DNA from: Azoarcus sp. DD4
Lineage (GTDB): Bacteria > Pseudomonadota > Gammaproteobacteria > Burkholderiales > Rhodocyclaceae
NCBI RefSeq assembly: GCF_006496635.1
Contig: NZ_CP022958.1
Location: forward strand, 558,001 to 622,000
Reading direction: 5' to 3'
DNA: 64,000 bases
Shown: positions 45,893-56,911 of the stretch, one piece after another
Position numbering within the stretch: position 1 is the stretch's first letter
Layout of the letters: each line of letters begins with the position of its first letter
The notes under the pieces: model-generated
What the model was told of the DNA's origin: nothing
What the model saw: only the letters and a program-made list of their open reading frames with translations
The model's database searches: none
Translations under genes and position numbers: made by a program

Positions 45893-47632
45893 TCAAGCCT
45901 CGCGGAAGGCAACGATGCGCCGTTCGCGCTCCTGCTCGAGCAGGCGGCTGGCGGCGTCGGCCGGCACGCCCAGGGTTTCGAGCACCGAACCGGTGAGCTT
46001 GAGGCCGGATTCCAGCGTCTCCGGCACCACCACCGACGCGCCTGCTTCGCGCAGCGTCAGCGCGTGTTTCTCGTCGCGGGCGCGGGCGATGATGCGGATC
46101 TGCGACTGGGTGCGGCGTATCCCCTTCACGGCATGGACGGCGGCGGCGGTGTGGTCCATGGTCAGCACCACCGCCAGCGCGCGGTCCAGGTGCAGCTTGC
46201 GCAGCAGCTCGGGCCGGCTGGCGTCGCCGTAGATCACCGCAGCGCCGGCCTTGCGCTGCAGTGCGACCAGTTTGGCGTCGTTTTCCACCGCGACGTGGGC
46301 TATGCCCTGCTCGGCCAGCATCTGCCCCACCATCTGACCGACCCGGCCGTAGCCGGCGATGATGACGTGGCCACGCAGCTCGCCGAACTCGAGCTCCTCG
46401 GCGGCTTCCGGCGGACGGCGGCGGTCGAGGGCGATGCCGAGATCGCGGCCGAGCCGTGCTGCCACCGGGGCTGCCAGCATGGACAGGCCGACCGCCAGCA
46501 GCATGAACTGGCCGACGTCGCGCGGCAGCAGCTTGAAGGACAGCGCCAGGCCGATCACGATGAAGGCGAATTCGCCGCCCTGGCCCAGCAGGAAACCGCC
46601 TTCGGCGGCCCGCCCCCACGACAGTCCGAAGACGCGCAGCAGCACGAACACCACCACGCCCTTGATCGCCATCAGGCCGGCCACCGCCAGCGGTATCCAG
46701 AGCGGCTCGGCGATCAGCGCGCGCAGGTCTATGCCCATGCCCACCGAGAGGAAGAACAGGCCCATCAGCAGACCCTTGAAGGGCTCGATGGTGACTTCGA
46801 CCTCGTGGCGGAACTCGGTCTCGGCGATGATCAGCCCGGCCAGCAGCGCGCCCAGCGCCATCGACAGACCGGCCGTCCAGGTCAGCGCGGCGACGCCCAG
46901 GGTGGTGAGCAGGGTCAGCGCCATGAAGGTGTCGGGCTGGCGGCTGATCGTGATCTGGTGGAACACCGGCCGCACCAGGCGGCGGCCGACGAGGTAGATC
47001 AGGCCGACGGTGACCAGGCCCTTGGCGGCTGCCATGCCGAGCAGCAGCGGGAAGCTCTCGCCGCTGTTGCCGGCGCCGAGGATGCTGAGCAGCACCAGCA
47101 GCGGCACCACCGCCAGATCCTGCAGCAGCAGGATGGCGAAGGCCGACTGGCCGAGCGGGCCGCCGAGTTCGCCGCGCTGGATCAGCAGTTGCATGACGAT
47201 GGCGGTGGACGAGAAGGACAGCACCAGGCCGAGGATCACCGAGGCCTCGGTGCCGTTGCCGAAGGCGCGGGCGATGCCGCCGATCAGCAGCGCGGTCAGC
47301 ACCACTTGCAGCGTGCCGAGGCCGAATACCTGGCGCCGCATCGACCACAGCCGGTCCACCGACATCTCCAGGCCGATCATGAACATCAGGAAGATCACGC
47401 CGAGCTCGGCCAGCACCTCGACGTCTTCCAGACGCGGAAAGGTCAGGTAGCCGAGCCAGGGCTGGTCGGTGGCGAAGCTTGCCAGACCATAGGGCCCGAG
47501 CACCGTCCCGACCGCGAGAAAGCCGAGCACCGGGTTGATGCGCAGGCGGGCGAGGAGCGGAATCAGGATGCCCGACAGGGCGAGAAAGAGGATGGTCTCT
47601 TTCAGGAACGGGAAGGCTTCGTGGGCGTCCAT
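45893..47632 (-). CDS. Kef/YbaL-type CPA2 monovalent cation:proton antiporter
   Basis: The 579-residue protein has about twelve membrane segments (1-390), including FLMFMIGLEMSVDRLW and FSSTAIVMQLLIQRG, and a C-terminal RCK/TrkA-N domain with the Rossmann motif HVIIAGYGRVGQMVGQML near 420. No separate TrkA-C domain is seen. It may export potassium in exchange for protons under stress. The ATG at 47632 is chosen because the membrane region begins soon after. Confidence 0.9.
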   Translation of the reverse strand: MDAHEAFPFLKETILFLALSGILIPLLARLRINPVLGFLAVGTVLGPYGLASFATDQPWLGYLTFPRLEDVEVLAELGVIFLMFMIGLEMSVDRLWSMRRQVFGLGTLQVVLTALLIGGIARAFGNGTEASVILGLVLSFSSTAIVMQLLIQRGELGGPLGQSAFAILLLQDLAVVPLLVLLSILGAGNSGESFPLLLGMAAAKGLVTVGLIYLVGRRLVRPVFHQITISRQPDTFMALTLLTTLGVAALTWTAGLSMALGALLAGLIIAETEFRHEVEVTIEPFKGLLMGLFFLSVGMGIDLRALIAEPLWIPLAVAGLMAIKGVVVFVLLRVFGLSWGRAAEGGFLLGQGGEFAFIVIGLALSFKLLPRDVGQFMLLAVGLSMLAAPVAARLGRDLGIALDRRRPPEAAEELEFGELRGHVIIAGYGRVGQMVGQMLAEQGIAHVAVENDAKLVALQRKAGAAVIYGDASRPELLRKLHLDRALAVVLTMDHTAAAVHAVKGIRRTQSQIRIIARARDEKHALTLREAGASVVVPETLESGLKLTGSVLETLGVPADAASRLLEQERERRIVAFREA

Positions 47633-47775
47633 GCGGAAGCGCTGCGGCTCGAGTGTGGAGCGAGAGTGTAATGGATCACGCTGGCGCCTGCGGATGAGCT
47701 GAGACAAGCGCGCGGCACGCTGCCACAATGGCTGAAAAAAGGCACAAGCCGAGCAGGGGAAACCTCAGGGAGAGC

Positions 47776-49578
47776 ATGCAGCGCCGATCCTTACAATCGT
47801 GGACGAGCATTCTGTTCGCCGCCCTCGGGGTGGCGGCGGCGGCGCTCGTCCTTTTCGCCGGCAGCCTGATCGAGGCGCGCCTGCACGAACGCTGGCGGAC
47901 CGAACGCCTGAGCGAGCTGTCCGGGTTGCGCGCTCAGCTCGAAGGCCGGCTGAACGGCGCGATCAACCTGTCGGCGGGGCTGATCGCCCATGTGGCGGTG
48001 CACGGCGGCATCGAGCATGCAGAGTTCGAGGCGCTGGCCCGCGAGCTGATGGCCGAGCGCAGCCTGCTGCGCAACATCACGCTGGCGCCCGCCAACGTCA
48101 TCGACATGGTCTATCCGCTCAAGGGCAACGAGGCCGCGCTCGGGCTCGACCTGCTCAACCATCCGGTGCAGGGTGCGGCCACCCGGCGCATGCTCGCGCT
48201 CGGCCAGCCGGTGCTGGCGGGGCCGGTGGAGCTGGTGCAGGGCGGCCGGGCGCTGATCCACCGGGTGCCGATCTTCCTGTCGCCGCCGGGGGCGGCACCG
48301 CGCAGCGGCCCCTACTGGGGGCTGATGAGCACGCCTATCGACTTCGACGGACTGCTGGCCCAGTCCGGGCTTTCCAATTCGAATCTGCGCTACCGCATCG
48401 CCCTGCGCGGCGTCGATGGCCTTGGGGCGAACGGGGCGGTGTTCTGGGGCGACGAGGCCTTGTTCCGCGACGAGCGCACCATCGGCCTCGACATCCAGGT
48501 GCTCAATGGCCACTGGCGGATGGCGGCGCTGCCGCTCGACGAGCCGCCGGTCAACGGCCCGGTGTGGGCATCGCGCGGCGCGGCCGTGCTGCTGGCGATG
48601 GTGACCGTGCTGATGGTGCTCAAGCTGCGCACCATGGACCTGCGGCTGACCGAATCCGAGCAGCTCTACCGTGAACTGGCCGAGCAGATTCGCGACGTGC
48701 TGTTCCGCACCGACGCCGCCGGCCGGGTGATCTACCTCAATCCGGCGTGGTACCAGATCACCGGCCGCGACCTGCCGTCCAGCCTCGGCCTGCACTGGAC
48801 CGAACTGGTGCAGATCGATCCCGACGGCGGCGCCCGCCTGCGGTCCGCCACGCTATTGGCCGACGGCCATCTTGCCGGCGACGGCGACGTCCAGATGGCG
48901 CTGCAGCACGAACGGGTGCGGCTGACCGACCGCGACGGCATGCAGCGCACACTGGACGTGCGTGCTGGCGTGCACCGCAATCCCTCGGGCGCGATCGGCG
49001 GCCTGGTCGGCATCATGGTCGATGTGTCGGAGCAGGAGCGCCTCGAGGCCAGGGTGCGTCATCTGGCCTTGCACGACAGCCTCACCGGGCTCGCCAACCG
49101 GGTGCTGCTCGCCAGCCGTTACCAGCAGGCGGCCGAACTGGCGCGCCGCATGGGCCACCGGATGGCGCTGCTCTATCTCGATCTGGACGGCTTCAAGCCG
49201 GTGAACGATACCCACGGCCATGCGGTCGGCGACCGGGTGCTGTGCGGCATCGCCGAACGCCTGCAGCACAGCGTGCGCGAGAGCGACACGGTGGCGCGCA
49301 TCGGCGGCGACGAGTTCGTGGTGCTGCTGGGCCAGGTGCTGTCGGTGGACGACGCGCGCGGCGTGGCGCTGAAGCTGCAGGATGCGCTGGTCGAGCCGCT
49401 GGTGCAGGGCGAGCATCGCCTGCGCGTCGGCGTGAGCATCGGCATCGCCGTCTTCCCCGACCACGGGGGTTCGCTCGACGAGCTGCTGCGGGCCGCCGAC
49501 CGCGCGATGTACCGCGTCAAGCACGCCACCTCGGGCGAGCACATCGGCATCACCGGTGGTGGGCCTGCCGGGGGCTGA
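47776..49578 (+). CDS. CHASE-PAS-GGDEF diguanylate cyclase
   Basis: The protein of about 600 residues has a membrane segment at 10-30, a periplasmic CHASE-type domain (PLKGNEAALGLDLLNHPVQG), a second membrane segment near 270-290, a PAS domain (QIRDVLFRTDAAGRVIYLNP) and a GGDEF domain with ARIGGDEFVVLLG and an RESD I-site upstream. I choose the ATG at 47776, which has AGGGAGA in front; an in-frame ATG at 47728 would add 16 residues. Confidence 0.9.
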   Translation: MQRRSLQSWTSILFAALGVAAAALVLFAGSLIEARLHERWRTERLSELSGLRAQLEGRLNGAINLSAGLIAHVAVHGGIEHAEFEALARELMAERSLLRNITLAPANVIDMVYPLKGNEAALGLDLLNHPVQGAATRRMLALGQPVLAGPVELVQGGRALIHRVPIFLSPPGAAPRSGPYWGLMSTPIDFDGLLAQSGLSNSNLRYRIALRGVDGLGANGAVFWGDEALFRDERTIGLDIQVLNGHWRMAALPLDEPPVNGPVWASRGAAVLLAMVTVLMVLKLRTMDLRLTESEQLYRELAEQIRDVLFRTDAAGRVIYLNPAWYQITGRDLPSSLGLHWTELVQIDPDGGARLRSATLLADGHLAGDGDVQMALQHERVRLTDRDGMQRTLDVRAGVHRNPSGAIGGLVGIMVDVSEQERLEARVRHLALHDSLTGLANRVLLASRYQQAAELARRMGHRMALLYLDLDGFKPVNDTHGHAVGDRVLCGIAERLQHSVRESDTVARIGGDEFVVLLGQVLSVDDARGVALKLQDALVEPLVQGEHRLRVGVSIGIAVFPDHGGSLDELLRAADRAMYRVKHATSGEHIGITGGGPAGG

Positions 49579-49581
49579 GCG

Positions 49582-51396
49582 TCAGCCCGTCGTTTCCACG
49601 CTGTCGGTTTCCTGCTGCTGCAGCAGCCACATCTGGGTGTAAAGCCCGTCCTGCGCCAGCAGGTCGGTGTGGCGGCCGCGCTCGGCGATGCGGCCCTGAT
49701 CGAGCACGATGATCTCGTCGGCGTCCATCACGGTGGAGAGCCGGTGGGCGATGACCAGCGCGGTGCGGCCGGCGGCGGCGAGTTCGATCTGGGCCTGGAT
49801 GGCCTTCTCGGTCTTGGAGTCCAGCGCCGAGGTGGCCTCGTCGAAGATCAGGATGGCCGGGTTCTTGAGCAGCGCGCGCGCGATCGCCACCCGCTGCTTC
49901 TCGCCGCCGGACAATTTCAGGCCGCGTTCGCCGACGCGTGTCTCGTAGCCGTCGGGCAGGCGGCGGATGAAGTCCTCCAACTGGGCGGCGCGGGCGGCGG
50001 CCTCCACCTCGTCGCGGCTGGCGGTCGGGCGGCCGTACTGGATGTTGTAGAACAGGGTGTCGTTGAACAGCACCGTGTCCTGCGGGACGATGCCGATCGC
50101 GGCGCGCAGGCTGTCCTGGGTGAGGCCGCGCAGGTCGTGGCCATTGACCCGGATGGCGCCGCCCTGCACGTCGTAGAAGCGGTAGAGCAGGCGCGCCAGC
50201 GTCGACTTTCCCGAGCCGGAATGGCCCACCACCGCCACCGTGCTGCCGGCGGGGATCTCGAAATCGACGTCGAACAGGATGGGCCGCTTGGCGTCGTAGG
50301 CGAAACTCACCTGCTCGAAGCGCACGCTGGCGGGGCCGGGCGGCAGGGCGTGGGCGTCGGGGGCGTCGGCGATCTCGCGGTGTTCGTGCATCAGGCCGAA
50401 CATGCGCTCGATGTCGGTCAGCGCCTGGCGCAGTTCGCGGTAGATCACGCCGAGGAAGTTGAGCGGGATGTAGAGCTGGATGAGGAAGGCATTGACCAGC
50501 ACGATGTCGCCCAGGGTCATGCTGCCGGCGGCGACGCGGCTGGCCGCCGCCCACATCATCGCGGTGACGCCGACGGCGATGATCGCGGCCTGGCCGATGT
50601 TGAGCGCCGACAGCGAATACTGGTTCTTGACCTGCGCCCGCGTCCATTTCTGCAGCTGTTCGTCGTAGCGGTGCGCTTCGAAGGCCTCGTTGTTGAAGTA
50701 CTTCACCGTCTCGAAGTTGAGCAGGCTGTCGATCGCGCGCGCGTTGGCGGCCGAATCCAGCTCGTTGGCCTGGCGCCGCAGCGCGGTGCGCCAGTTGGTC
50801 ACCTTCACCGTGAACAGGATGTAGAAGCTCAGCGTGCCCAGCGTGATCAGCGCGAACACCGCGTCGTACTGCACCAGCAGGATGCCCACCACCAGGCCGA
50901 TCTCCACCAGCGTCGGCAGGATGGAATACAGCGTGTAGCTGATCAGCGAGCCGATCGAGCGGGTGCCGCGCTCGATGTCGCGGGTCAGGCCGCCGGTCTG
51001 GCGTTCGAGGTGGAAGCGCAGGCTGAGCGCGTGCAGGTGGCGGAACACCCGCAGCGAGATCTCGCGCACCGCCTGCTGGGTGACGCGGGCGAACACGATC
51101 TCGCGCAGCTCGGTGAACAACGAGGTCGAGAAGCGCAGCACGCCGTAGGCCAGCAGCAGCGCCGCCGGGACCACGATCAGCGCCTGCTGCGGGGTGATGG
51201 TGAGCGCGTCGACCAGGTGCTTGAAGATGATGGGCACGGTGACGTTGGCGCCCTTGGCGGCGATGAGGCAGCCGAGCGCGAAGATCACCCGGCCCTTGTA
51301 GGCCCAGATGAAGGGGACGAGGCTTTTCAGCGTCTGCCAGTCGTGGCGCTCGCCGGTGGCGGGCGCGGGCAGGGGGGCGGGGACGGCGTGTCTCAT
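49582..51396 (-). CDS. ABC exporter of the ATM1/HMT1 type
   Basis: The 604-residue half-transporter has six membrane segments (30-320) and an ATPase domain with Walker A GHSGSGKSTLARLL near 395, signature LKLSGGEKQRVAIARALL near 498 and Walker B ILIFDEATSALD near 520. NYFNNEAFE-like KYFNNEAFEAHRYDE in the membrane part is typical of ATM1 relatives, which export glutathione-linked compounds or metals. The substrate is inferred from the family. Confidence 0.92.
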   Translation of the reverse strand: MRHAVPAPLPAPATGERHDWQTLKSLVPFIWAYKGRVIFALGCLIAAKGANVTVPIIFKHLVDALTITPQQALIVVPAALLLAYGVLRFSTSLFTELREIVFARVTQQAVREISLRVFRHLHALSLRFHLERQTGGLTRDIERGTRSIGSLISYTLYSILPTLVEIGLVVGILLVQYDAVFALITLGTLSFYILFTVKVTNWRTALRRQANELDSAANARAIDSLLNFETVKYFNNEAFEAHRYDEQLQKWTRAQVKNQYSLSALNIGQAAIIAVGVTAMMWAAASRVAAGSMTLGDIVLVNAFLIQLYIPLNFLGVIYRELRQALTDIERMFGLMHEHREIADAPDAHALPPGPASVRFEQVSFAYDAKRPILFDVDFEIPAGSTVAVVGHSGSGKSTLARLLYRFYDVQGGAIRVNGHDLRGLTQDSLRAAIGIVPQDTVLFNDTLFYNIQYGRPTASRDEVEAAARAAQLEDFIRRLPDGYETRVGERGLKLSGGEKQRVAIARALLKNPAILIFDEATSALDSKTEKAIQAQIELAAAGRTALVIAHRLSTVMDADEIIVLDQGRIAERGRHTDLLAQDGLYTQMWLLQQQETDSVETTG

Positions 51397-51415
51397 GGCG
51401 GGGGTCTTGTTGTAT

Positions 51416-52051
51416 TCAGAGAGGGCCGTCGTCCGCGGCGAGGCGGACGGCGAGGCCGATGAAGAGCAGGCCGGCGATGCGGTCCAGCCAGGCGCCGGCA
51501 GCGGGGCGGCGGGCGATGGCGCGGCCAAGGGTGCCGGCGGCCAGCGCGAAGCCGCCGAACACCAGCACCGTCTGCGCGGCGAAGACGCTGCCCAGCACCA
51601 CCATCTGCAACGTGGCGTGACCGGCGTCGGCCTGCACGAACTGCGGCAGGAAGGCGAGGAAGAACAGCGCCACCTTGGGATTGATCGCGTTGGCGACGAA
51701 ACCGCGGCGCACATCGCGCAGCCAGGGCGCGCGCGCGGCCGCAACCCGGTCCAGCCGTGGCGCGGCGGCACAGCGCAGGGCCTGCATGCCCAGCCAGGCG
51801 AGCCAGGCGGCGCCGGCGAGCTTGAGCGCGAGAAAGACCGCGGGCGAGGACGCCAGGGCCGCGCTCACGCCCAGTGCCGCCCACAGCGTGTGGGTGAAGC
51901 AGCCGAGCGCGCAGCCGAGCGCGATGCCGAAGCCGGCCAGCCGCCCGCGCGCCAGGCTGTGGCCGAGCACCATCAGGTTGTCCGGCCCGGGGGCGAGGGT
52001 GATCACCACCGAGATGGCGAGAAAGGCGGCAAGGGTATCGATGGTGGGCAT
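51416..52051 (-). CDS. LysE/RhtB-family amino acid exporter
   Basis: The 211-residue protein has five to six membrane segments. ITLAPGPDNLMVLGHSLARG near residue 18 is the family's N-terminal signature and FVANAINPKVALFFLAFLPQ near 117 the conserved middle one. It lies 19 bases upstream of the ABC exporter gene and may be cotranscribed. The substrate is unknown. Confidence 0.92.
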   Translation of the reverse strand: MPTIDTLAAFLAISVVITLAPGPDNLMVLGHSLARGRLAGFGIALGCALGCFTHTLWAALGVSAALASSPAVFLALKLAGAAWLAWLGMQALRCAAAPRLDRVAAARAPWLRDVRRGFVANAINPKVALFFLAFLPQFVQADAGHATLQMVVLGSVFAAQTVLVFGGFALAAGTLGRAIARRPAAGAWLDRIAGLLFIGLAVRLAADDGPL

Positions 52052-52212
52052 GTCGGTGTCCGCGGAGGAGGGCAGATTCTGTTGCCCGCGCGGGGTGGCG
52101 TCAAACGCGGTGGCGGCAGGGTCTTGTCCGGACCGATTGCGCACAGGCTTGGCGCAGCCCGCCGCGTGCTGCGTAAGATGCGGGTCTTTCCCCGCATCGC
52201 TCCGCTGCCGCC

Positions 52213-53319
<1,107 letters not shown>

Positions 53320-53324
53320 GTGCG

Positions 53325-55382
53325 CTAGGCGCTGAGCTTGACCAGTGCCGGGTGGTAAAGCTGCACGTGGTTGCGGCCGTTGCCCTTGGCGAAGTACATC
53401 GCGATGTCGGCGTTGCGCGCCAGGCCGACGGCGTCGCTGCCGTGTGCCGGGTACATGGCGACACCGATGCTGGACGAGATCTCCAGCGTCTGCCCGGCGA
53501 TCGCGAAGGGCTGGTCGAGAGCATGACGGATCTTCTCTGCCACCAGCAGGGCGTCGTCCTCGCTGCCCACTGCAGGCAGCAGCACCACGAATTCGTCGCC
53601 GCCGATGCGCGCCACCGTATCCACCGCGCGCAGGCAGGCCTGCATCCGGTGGGCGGCCTCCTTCAGCAGCAGGTCGCCGACGGCGTGGCCGAAGCTGTCG
53701 TTGATCGGCTTGAAGTGGTCCAGATCGAGGAACATCAGCGCCAGGTCGCTGCCATCGCGCTCGGCCTGGGTGAGTGCATGCTCCAGCCGGTCGGCGAACA
53801 GTGTGCGGTTGGGCAGATTGGTGAGGGTGTCGTGGTGCGCGAGGTAGCTGATGCGCGCCTCGGCCGCCTTGCGCTCCGAGATGTCGCGGCTGACGCCGAG
53901 GATGCCGATGAACTCGCCGGCGGCGTTGTAGATGCCCGAGGTGGTGACCTCGGTCCACACCGTGCCGCCGTACTTGCAGGGCTGTTCGAGTTCGCCGCGG
54001 AACACCGGGAAGGGCCACCCGCTGGCGACGGCAGCGATGCCGCGGGTGAGACCATCGCGCGCAATGGCGGCGGATTCGGGCGTCAGCACCTCGTCCAGCC
54101 CCTGCTGCATCACCTCGGCGACGGTATAGCCGCGCAGCTTCTCCACCGATGGGCTGACATAGGTAAAGCGGCCCTGCAGGTCCATGGTCCAGATCACGTC
54201 GGTGGCGTTCTCGGCGAGCAGGCGGTGGCGTTCCTCGCTCACCCGCAGCGCCTCCAGCGCCAGGGTACGGTCGATCGCGATCGACGCCACCTTGGCCGAC
54301 TGCTCGATCAGCTCGATGTCGGCCGGGGTCGGCCGGTGCGGGTGGCGATGGTAGATCGCGAAGGTGCCCAGCACCTCGCCGCCGGACGAACGGATCGGCT
54401 CGGACCAGCAGGCGGCGAGGTCGGCCTGCCGGGCGATGTCGCGGTAAGGCGCCCAGTAGGGATGGCTCTGGATGTCCTCGACCACCACGCGTTCGCCGGT
54501 GTAGGCCGCCGTGCCGCAGGAGCCGACCCCGTAGCCGATGGCCAGTCCGTGCACTGCGGCGTTGTAGAAGTCGGGCAGGCTGGGGGCGGCGCCGGTCAGC
54601 AGGCGCTTGCGGTCGGCGTCCAGCAGCAGCGCGCTGCAGCGCATCTCCGGGTTGCCCGCCTCGACGCCGCGCACGATGGCTTCGAGGATCTCCGGCAGCG
54701 GCGCGCCGCGGGCGAGCAGCTCCAGCACGTGGGCGCGGGCATGCTCCGCCTGTTCGGCCCGCTTGCGTGCGGTGATGTCGAGCTTGACTGCGACGTAGCC
54801 GGTGCAGCGGCCGTCGCCGTCGATCACCGGCGAGATGTGCGACTCTTCCCAGTAGAGCTCGCCGTTCTTGCGGCGGTTGATGAATTCGCCCGACCACGAC
54901 TCGCCACGCTTGAGGTGCTCCCACATGTCGCGGAAGCTGGCCGGGTCGGTGAGGCCGGAACTGAGCATGCGCGGATTGTGGCCGAGGGCTTCTGCCGCGC
55001 TGTAGCCGGTGATTTCGGTGAAGCGCGGGTTTACATAGCGCATGCGGACATCCGGTCCGGTGATCACCACCAGCGCCGGACTCTGCGCGATCGCGGTGGA
55101 CAGCGGCCGCAGGGCGGCTTCGGCGCTACGGCTGTCGGCGATGCTCTGGCGCAGGCGGAGGTTGATGCGGGAGATGTAGAGTGCCGCCCCGCCGATCAGG
55201 ACGGCCAGGCCGAGTGCGGCGAGCAGGCTGGCGTCCAACGTCGCGACACTGGCAGCGGAAGCGGCCGGCGCGGTCGTGGCGGTGGGCGTGGCCGCGCCGG
55301 CCGGTAAGGACACGGCGAGCAGGACCGAGCCGGCCAGCAGCGGCAGGCGGCGGCGAAGCGCGCGGAAATGATCGGCCCTCAT
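53325..55382 (-). CDS. PAS-GAF-PAS-GGDEF diguanylate cyclase
   Basis: The 685-residue protein has a signal-like N-terminus (to about 30), a membrane segment near 50-70, a PAS-PAC domain (TGPDVRMRYVNPRFTEITGY), a GAF domain (about 225-390; GYGVGSCGTAAYTGERVVVE), a second PAS-PAC domain and a GGDEF domain with VARIGGDEFVVLLP. No I-site RxxD is present at the usual spacing (the bases give RAVD), which still fits RxxD loosely. No EAL domain follows. The input signal is unknown. Confidence 0.9.
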   Translation of the reverse strand: MRADHFRALRRRLPLLAGSVLLAVSLPAGAATPTATTAPAASAASVATLDASLLAALGLAVLIGGAALYISRINLRLRQSIADSRSAEAALRPLSTAIAQSPALVVITGPDVRMRYVNPRFTEITGYSAAEALGHNPRMLSSGLTDPASFRDMWEHLKRGESWSGEFINRRKNGELYWEESHISPVIDGDGRCTGYVAVKLDITARKRAEQAEHARAHVLELLARGAPLPEILEAIVRGVEAGNPEMRCSALLLDADRKRLLTGAAPSLPDFYNAAVHGLAIGYGVGSCGTAAYTGERVVVEDIQSHPYWAPYRDIARQADLAACWSEPIRSSGGEVLGTFAIYHRHPHRPTPADIELIEQSAKVASIAIDRTLALEALRVSEERHRLLAENATDVIWTMDLQGRFTYVSPSVEKLRGYTVAEVMQQGLDEVLTPESAAIARDGLTRGIAAVASGWPFPVFRGELEQPCKYGGTVWTEVTTSGIYNAAGEFIGILGVSRDISERKAAEARISYLAHHDTLTNLPNRTLFADRLEHALTQAERDGSDLALMFLDLDHFKPINDSFGHAVGDLLLKEAAHRMQACLRAVDTVARIGGDEFVVLLPAVGSEDDALLVAEKIRHALDQPFAIAGQTLEISSSIGVAMYPAHGSDAVGLARNADIAMYFAKGNGRNHVQLYHPALVKLSA

Positions 55383-55624
55383 GCGTGATTCGTACTCGCT
55401 TAGTGTGGCCCTTGCGCCAGGGCAGGGGGATGCCCCGCGTCCTGCTGTGTGGGAATCATAGTCGAGCACATGGTTTTACTCGATAGCCGCTGCGTTCCGG
55501 GCAATCGGATTGCCCAAGCTGGGGCGTTGGGCGGGCGCAGCCCCGCTTGGGGCGGCGCAGGCGCTCGCCTATGCTGAATCAGGGGCGCGGCCGATGCTGC
55601 CGGGCCCGCCAGCTGGAGGCCTAC

Positions 55625-56215
55625 ATGGAGCGACCGCCCGGAGTACGGACCTGCCTCTACGACGCGGCCGGACTCGCCGACGTGATCGACGACATGGCGC
55701 GCCGGGCGGCCGGTGTGCTCGGCGCGCGCGAACGCATCGCGGTAGTCGGCATCCGGCGGCGCGGGGCGCCGCTGGCCGACCGGCTGGGTGCGGCGATGGT
55801 GGCCCGCTACGGCTTGGCGCCGCCACTGCGGCTGGATCTGTCGATCAGCCGCTATGCCGACGATCTCACCCTGCTCCATCCGGAAACGCGCCTGACCGAG
55901 GATGCCGCTCATGCGGCGCTGGATCTCGCCGGCCATGCGCTGCTGGTGGTGGACGACGTGCTCTACACCGGCCATTCGCTGCTGAGGGCGGTGGAGTACC
56001 TGGCGCGCAAGCAGCCGGCGGAGATCCGCGTCGTGGTGCTGGTCGACCGCTGCGTGACCCGCCTGCCGGTACGCGCCGACGTGGTGGGCCTGCGCCTGGC
56101 GGTGGCGCCAGGCGATGTGGTCGAGTGCAACGTGCCGCCTTACGAAGCGGATTTCCGCATCGAGCTCCTGCAGCGGCACCCCAGGGTGCCGGCAGGCGCC
56201 GGGGAGGCAACATGA
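55625..56215 (+). CDS. PyrR-like phosphoribosyltransferase
   Basis: The 196-residue protein has the PRPP motif LLVVDDVLYTGHSLLRAVEY near residue 115 and IAVVGIRRRGAPLADRLG near 38, as in PyrR (uracil phosphoribosyltransferase/attenuation protein). The ATG at 55625 gives MERPPGVRTCLYD. Its stop overlaps the next gene by ATGA. No pyrimidine biosynthesis gene lies nearby, so a regulatory role is not shown. Confidence 0.85.
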   Translation: MERPPGVRTCLYDAAGLADVIDDMARRAAGVLGARERIAVVGIRRRGAPLADRLGAAMVARYGLAPPLRLDLSISRYADDLTLLHPETRLTEDAAHAALDLAGHALLVVDDVLYTGHSLLRAVEYLARKQPAEIRVVVLVDRCVTRLPVRADVVGLRLAVAPGDVVECNVPPYEADFRIELLQRHPRVPAGAGEAT

Positions 56216-56859
56216 TCTTTCGCGACCGACTCGATGCCGGGCGCCGGCTGGGCGAGGCACTGGCCGGCTGGCGCGGCAGCCGGCCGTTGGTGCTGGCGAT
56301 TCCGCGCGGCGCGGTGCCGATGGCGGCGGTGGTGGCCGACGCGCTCGACGGCGAGCTCGACGTGGTGCTGGTACACAAGCTGGGCCTGCCGTGGAACCCG
56401 GAATACGCGGTGGGCGCCATCGACGAGAGCGGCTGGTCCTTCGTCTCCGACCCCGCCCATGGCGATGTCGGCGGCCTGGAGGCGGAAAAGCGACATCGCC
56501 TCGCCCAGCTGCGCGAACGGCGCGCGCTGTACTCCCCGGGCCGGCCGCCGGCCGACGCGCACGACCGGGTGACGATCATCGTCGATGACGGCCTTGCCAC
56601 CGGTGCCACCATGATCGCGGCGCTGCATGCGGTCCGCAGCCAGGGGCCGCAGCGCTTGATCTGCGCGGTGCCGGTGGCCGCCGCGGAAAGCCTGGCGCGG
56701 GTGCAGGCACTGGCGGACGAGGTGGTGTGCCTGTTCGCGCCACAGGACTTTCGCGCGGTCGGCCAGTTCTATTGCGATTTCGACCAGGTCGAGGACGCCG
56801 AGGTGGTGGCTTGCCTGCAGCGCAGCCGTGCCGCGGGGGCCAAACCGGCCGGTGGCTGA
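56212..56859 (+). CDS. Phosphoribosyltransferase-domain protein
   Basis: The 215-residue protein has a PRTase fold with VTIIVDDGLATGATMIAALH near residue 120 and LVLAIPRGAVPMAAVVADAL near 25. Proteins of this type often stand beside dienelactone-hydrolase or erythromycin-esterase domains in stress loci, but here it stands alone with the PyrR-like gene, to which it is translationally coupled. The substrate is unknown. Confidence 0.85.
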   Translation: MIFRDRLDAGRRLGEALAGWRGSRPLVLAIPRGAVPMAAVVADALDGELDVVLVHKLGLPWNPEYAVGAIDESGWSFVSDPAHGDVGGLEAEKRHRLAQLRERRALYSPGRPPADAHDRVTIIVDDGLATGATMIAALHAVRSQGPQRLICAVPVAAAESLARVQALADEVVCLFAPQDFRAVGQFYCDFDQVEDAEVVACLQRSRAAGAKPAGG

Positions 56860-56894
56860 AGTGGTTTTCAATCTGGTGCGCCAGCATCGAAAAT

Positions 56895-56911
56895 TGCACT
56901 AAAAAAGTGCA
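56895..56911. promoter_or_regulatory. NtrC-type palindrome upstream of amtB
   Basis: TGCACTAAAAAAGTGCA has the half-sites and 7-base spacing of the NtrC consensus (TGCAC-N7-GTGCA), 130 bases before amtB. A TTGGCACGG follows at 56924 but the expected GC at -12 is not seen, so the sigma-54 element itself is doubtful. Confidence 0.6.

Noticed and set aside
43975..45912. Upstream extension of the response-regulator frame on the minus strand
   Set aside because: The extension is Arg/Pro-rich and overlaps the well-supported sensor kinase in another frame. The receiver domain begins at the ATG at 43974.
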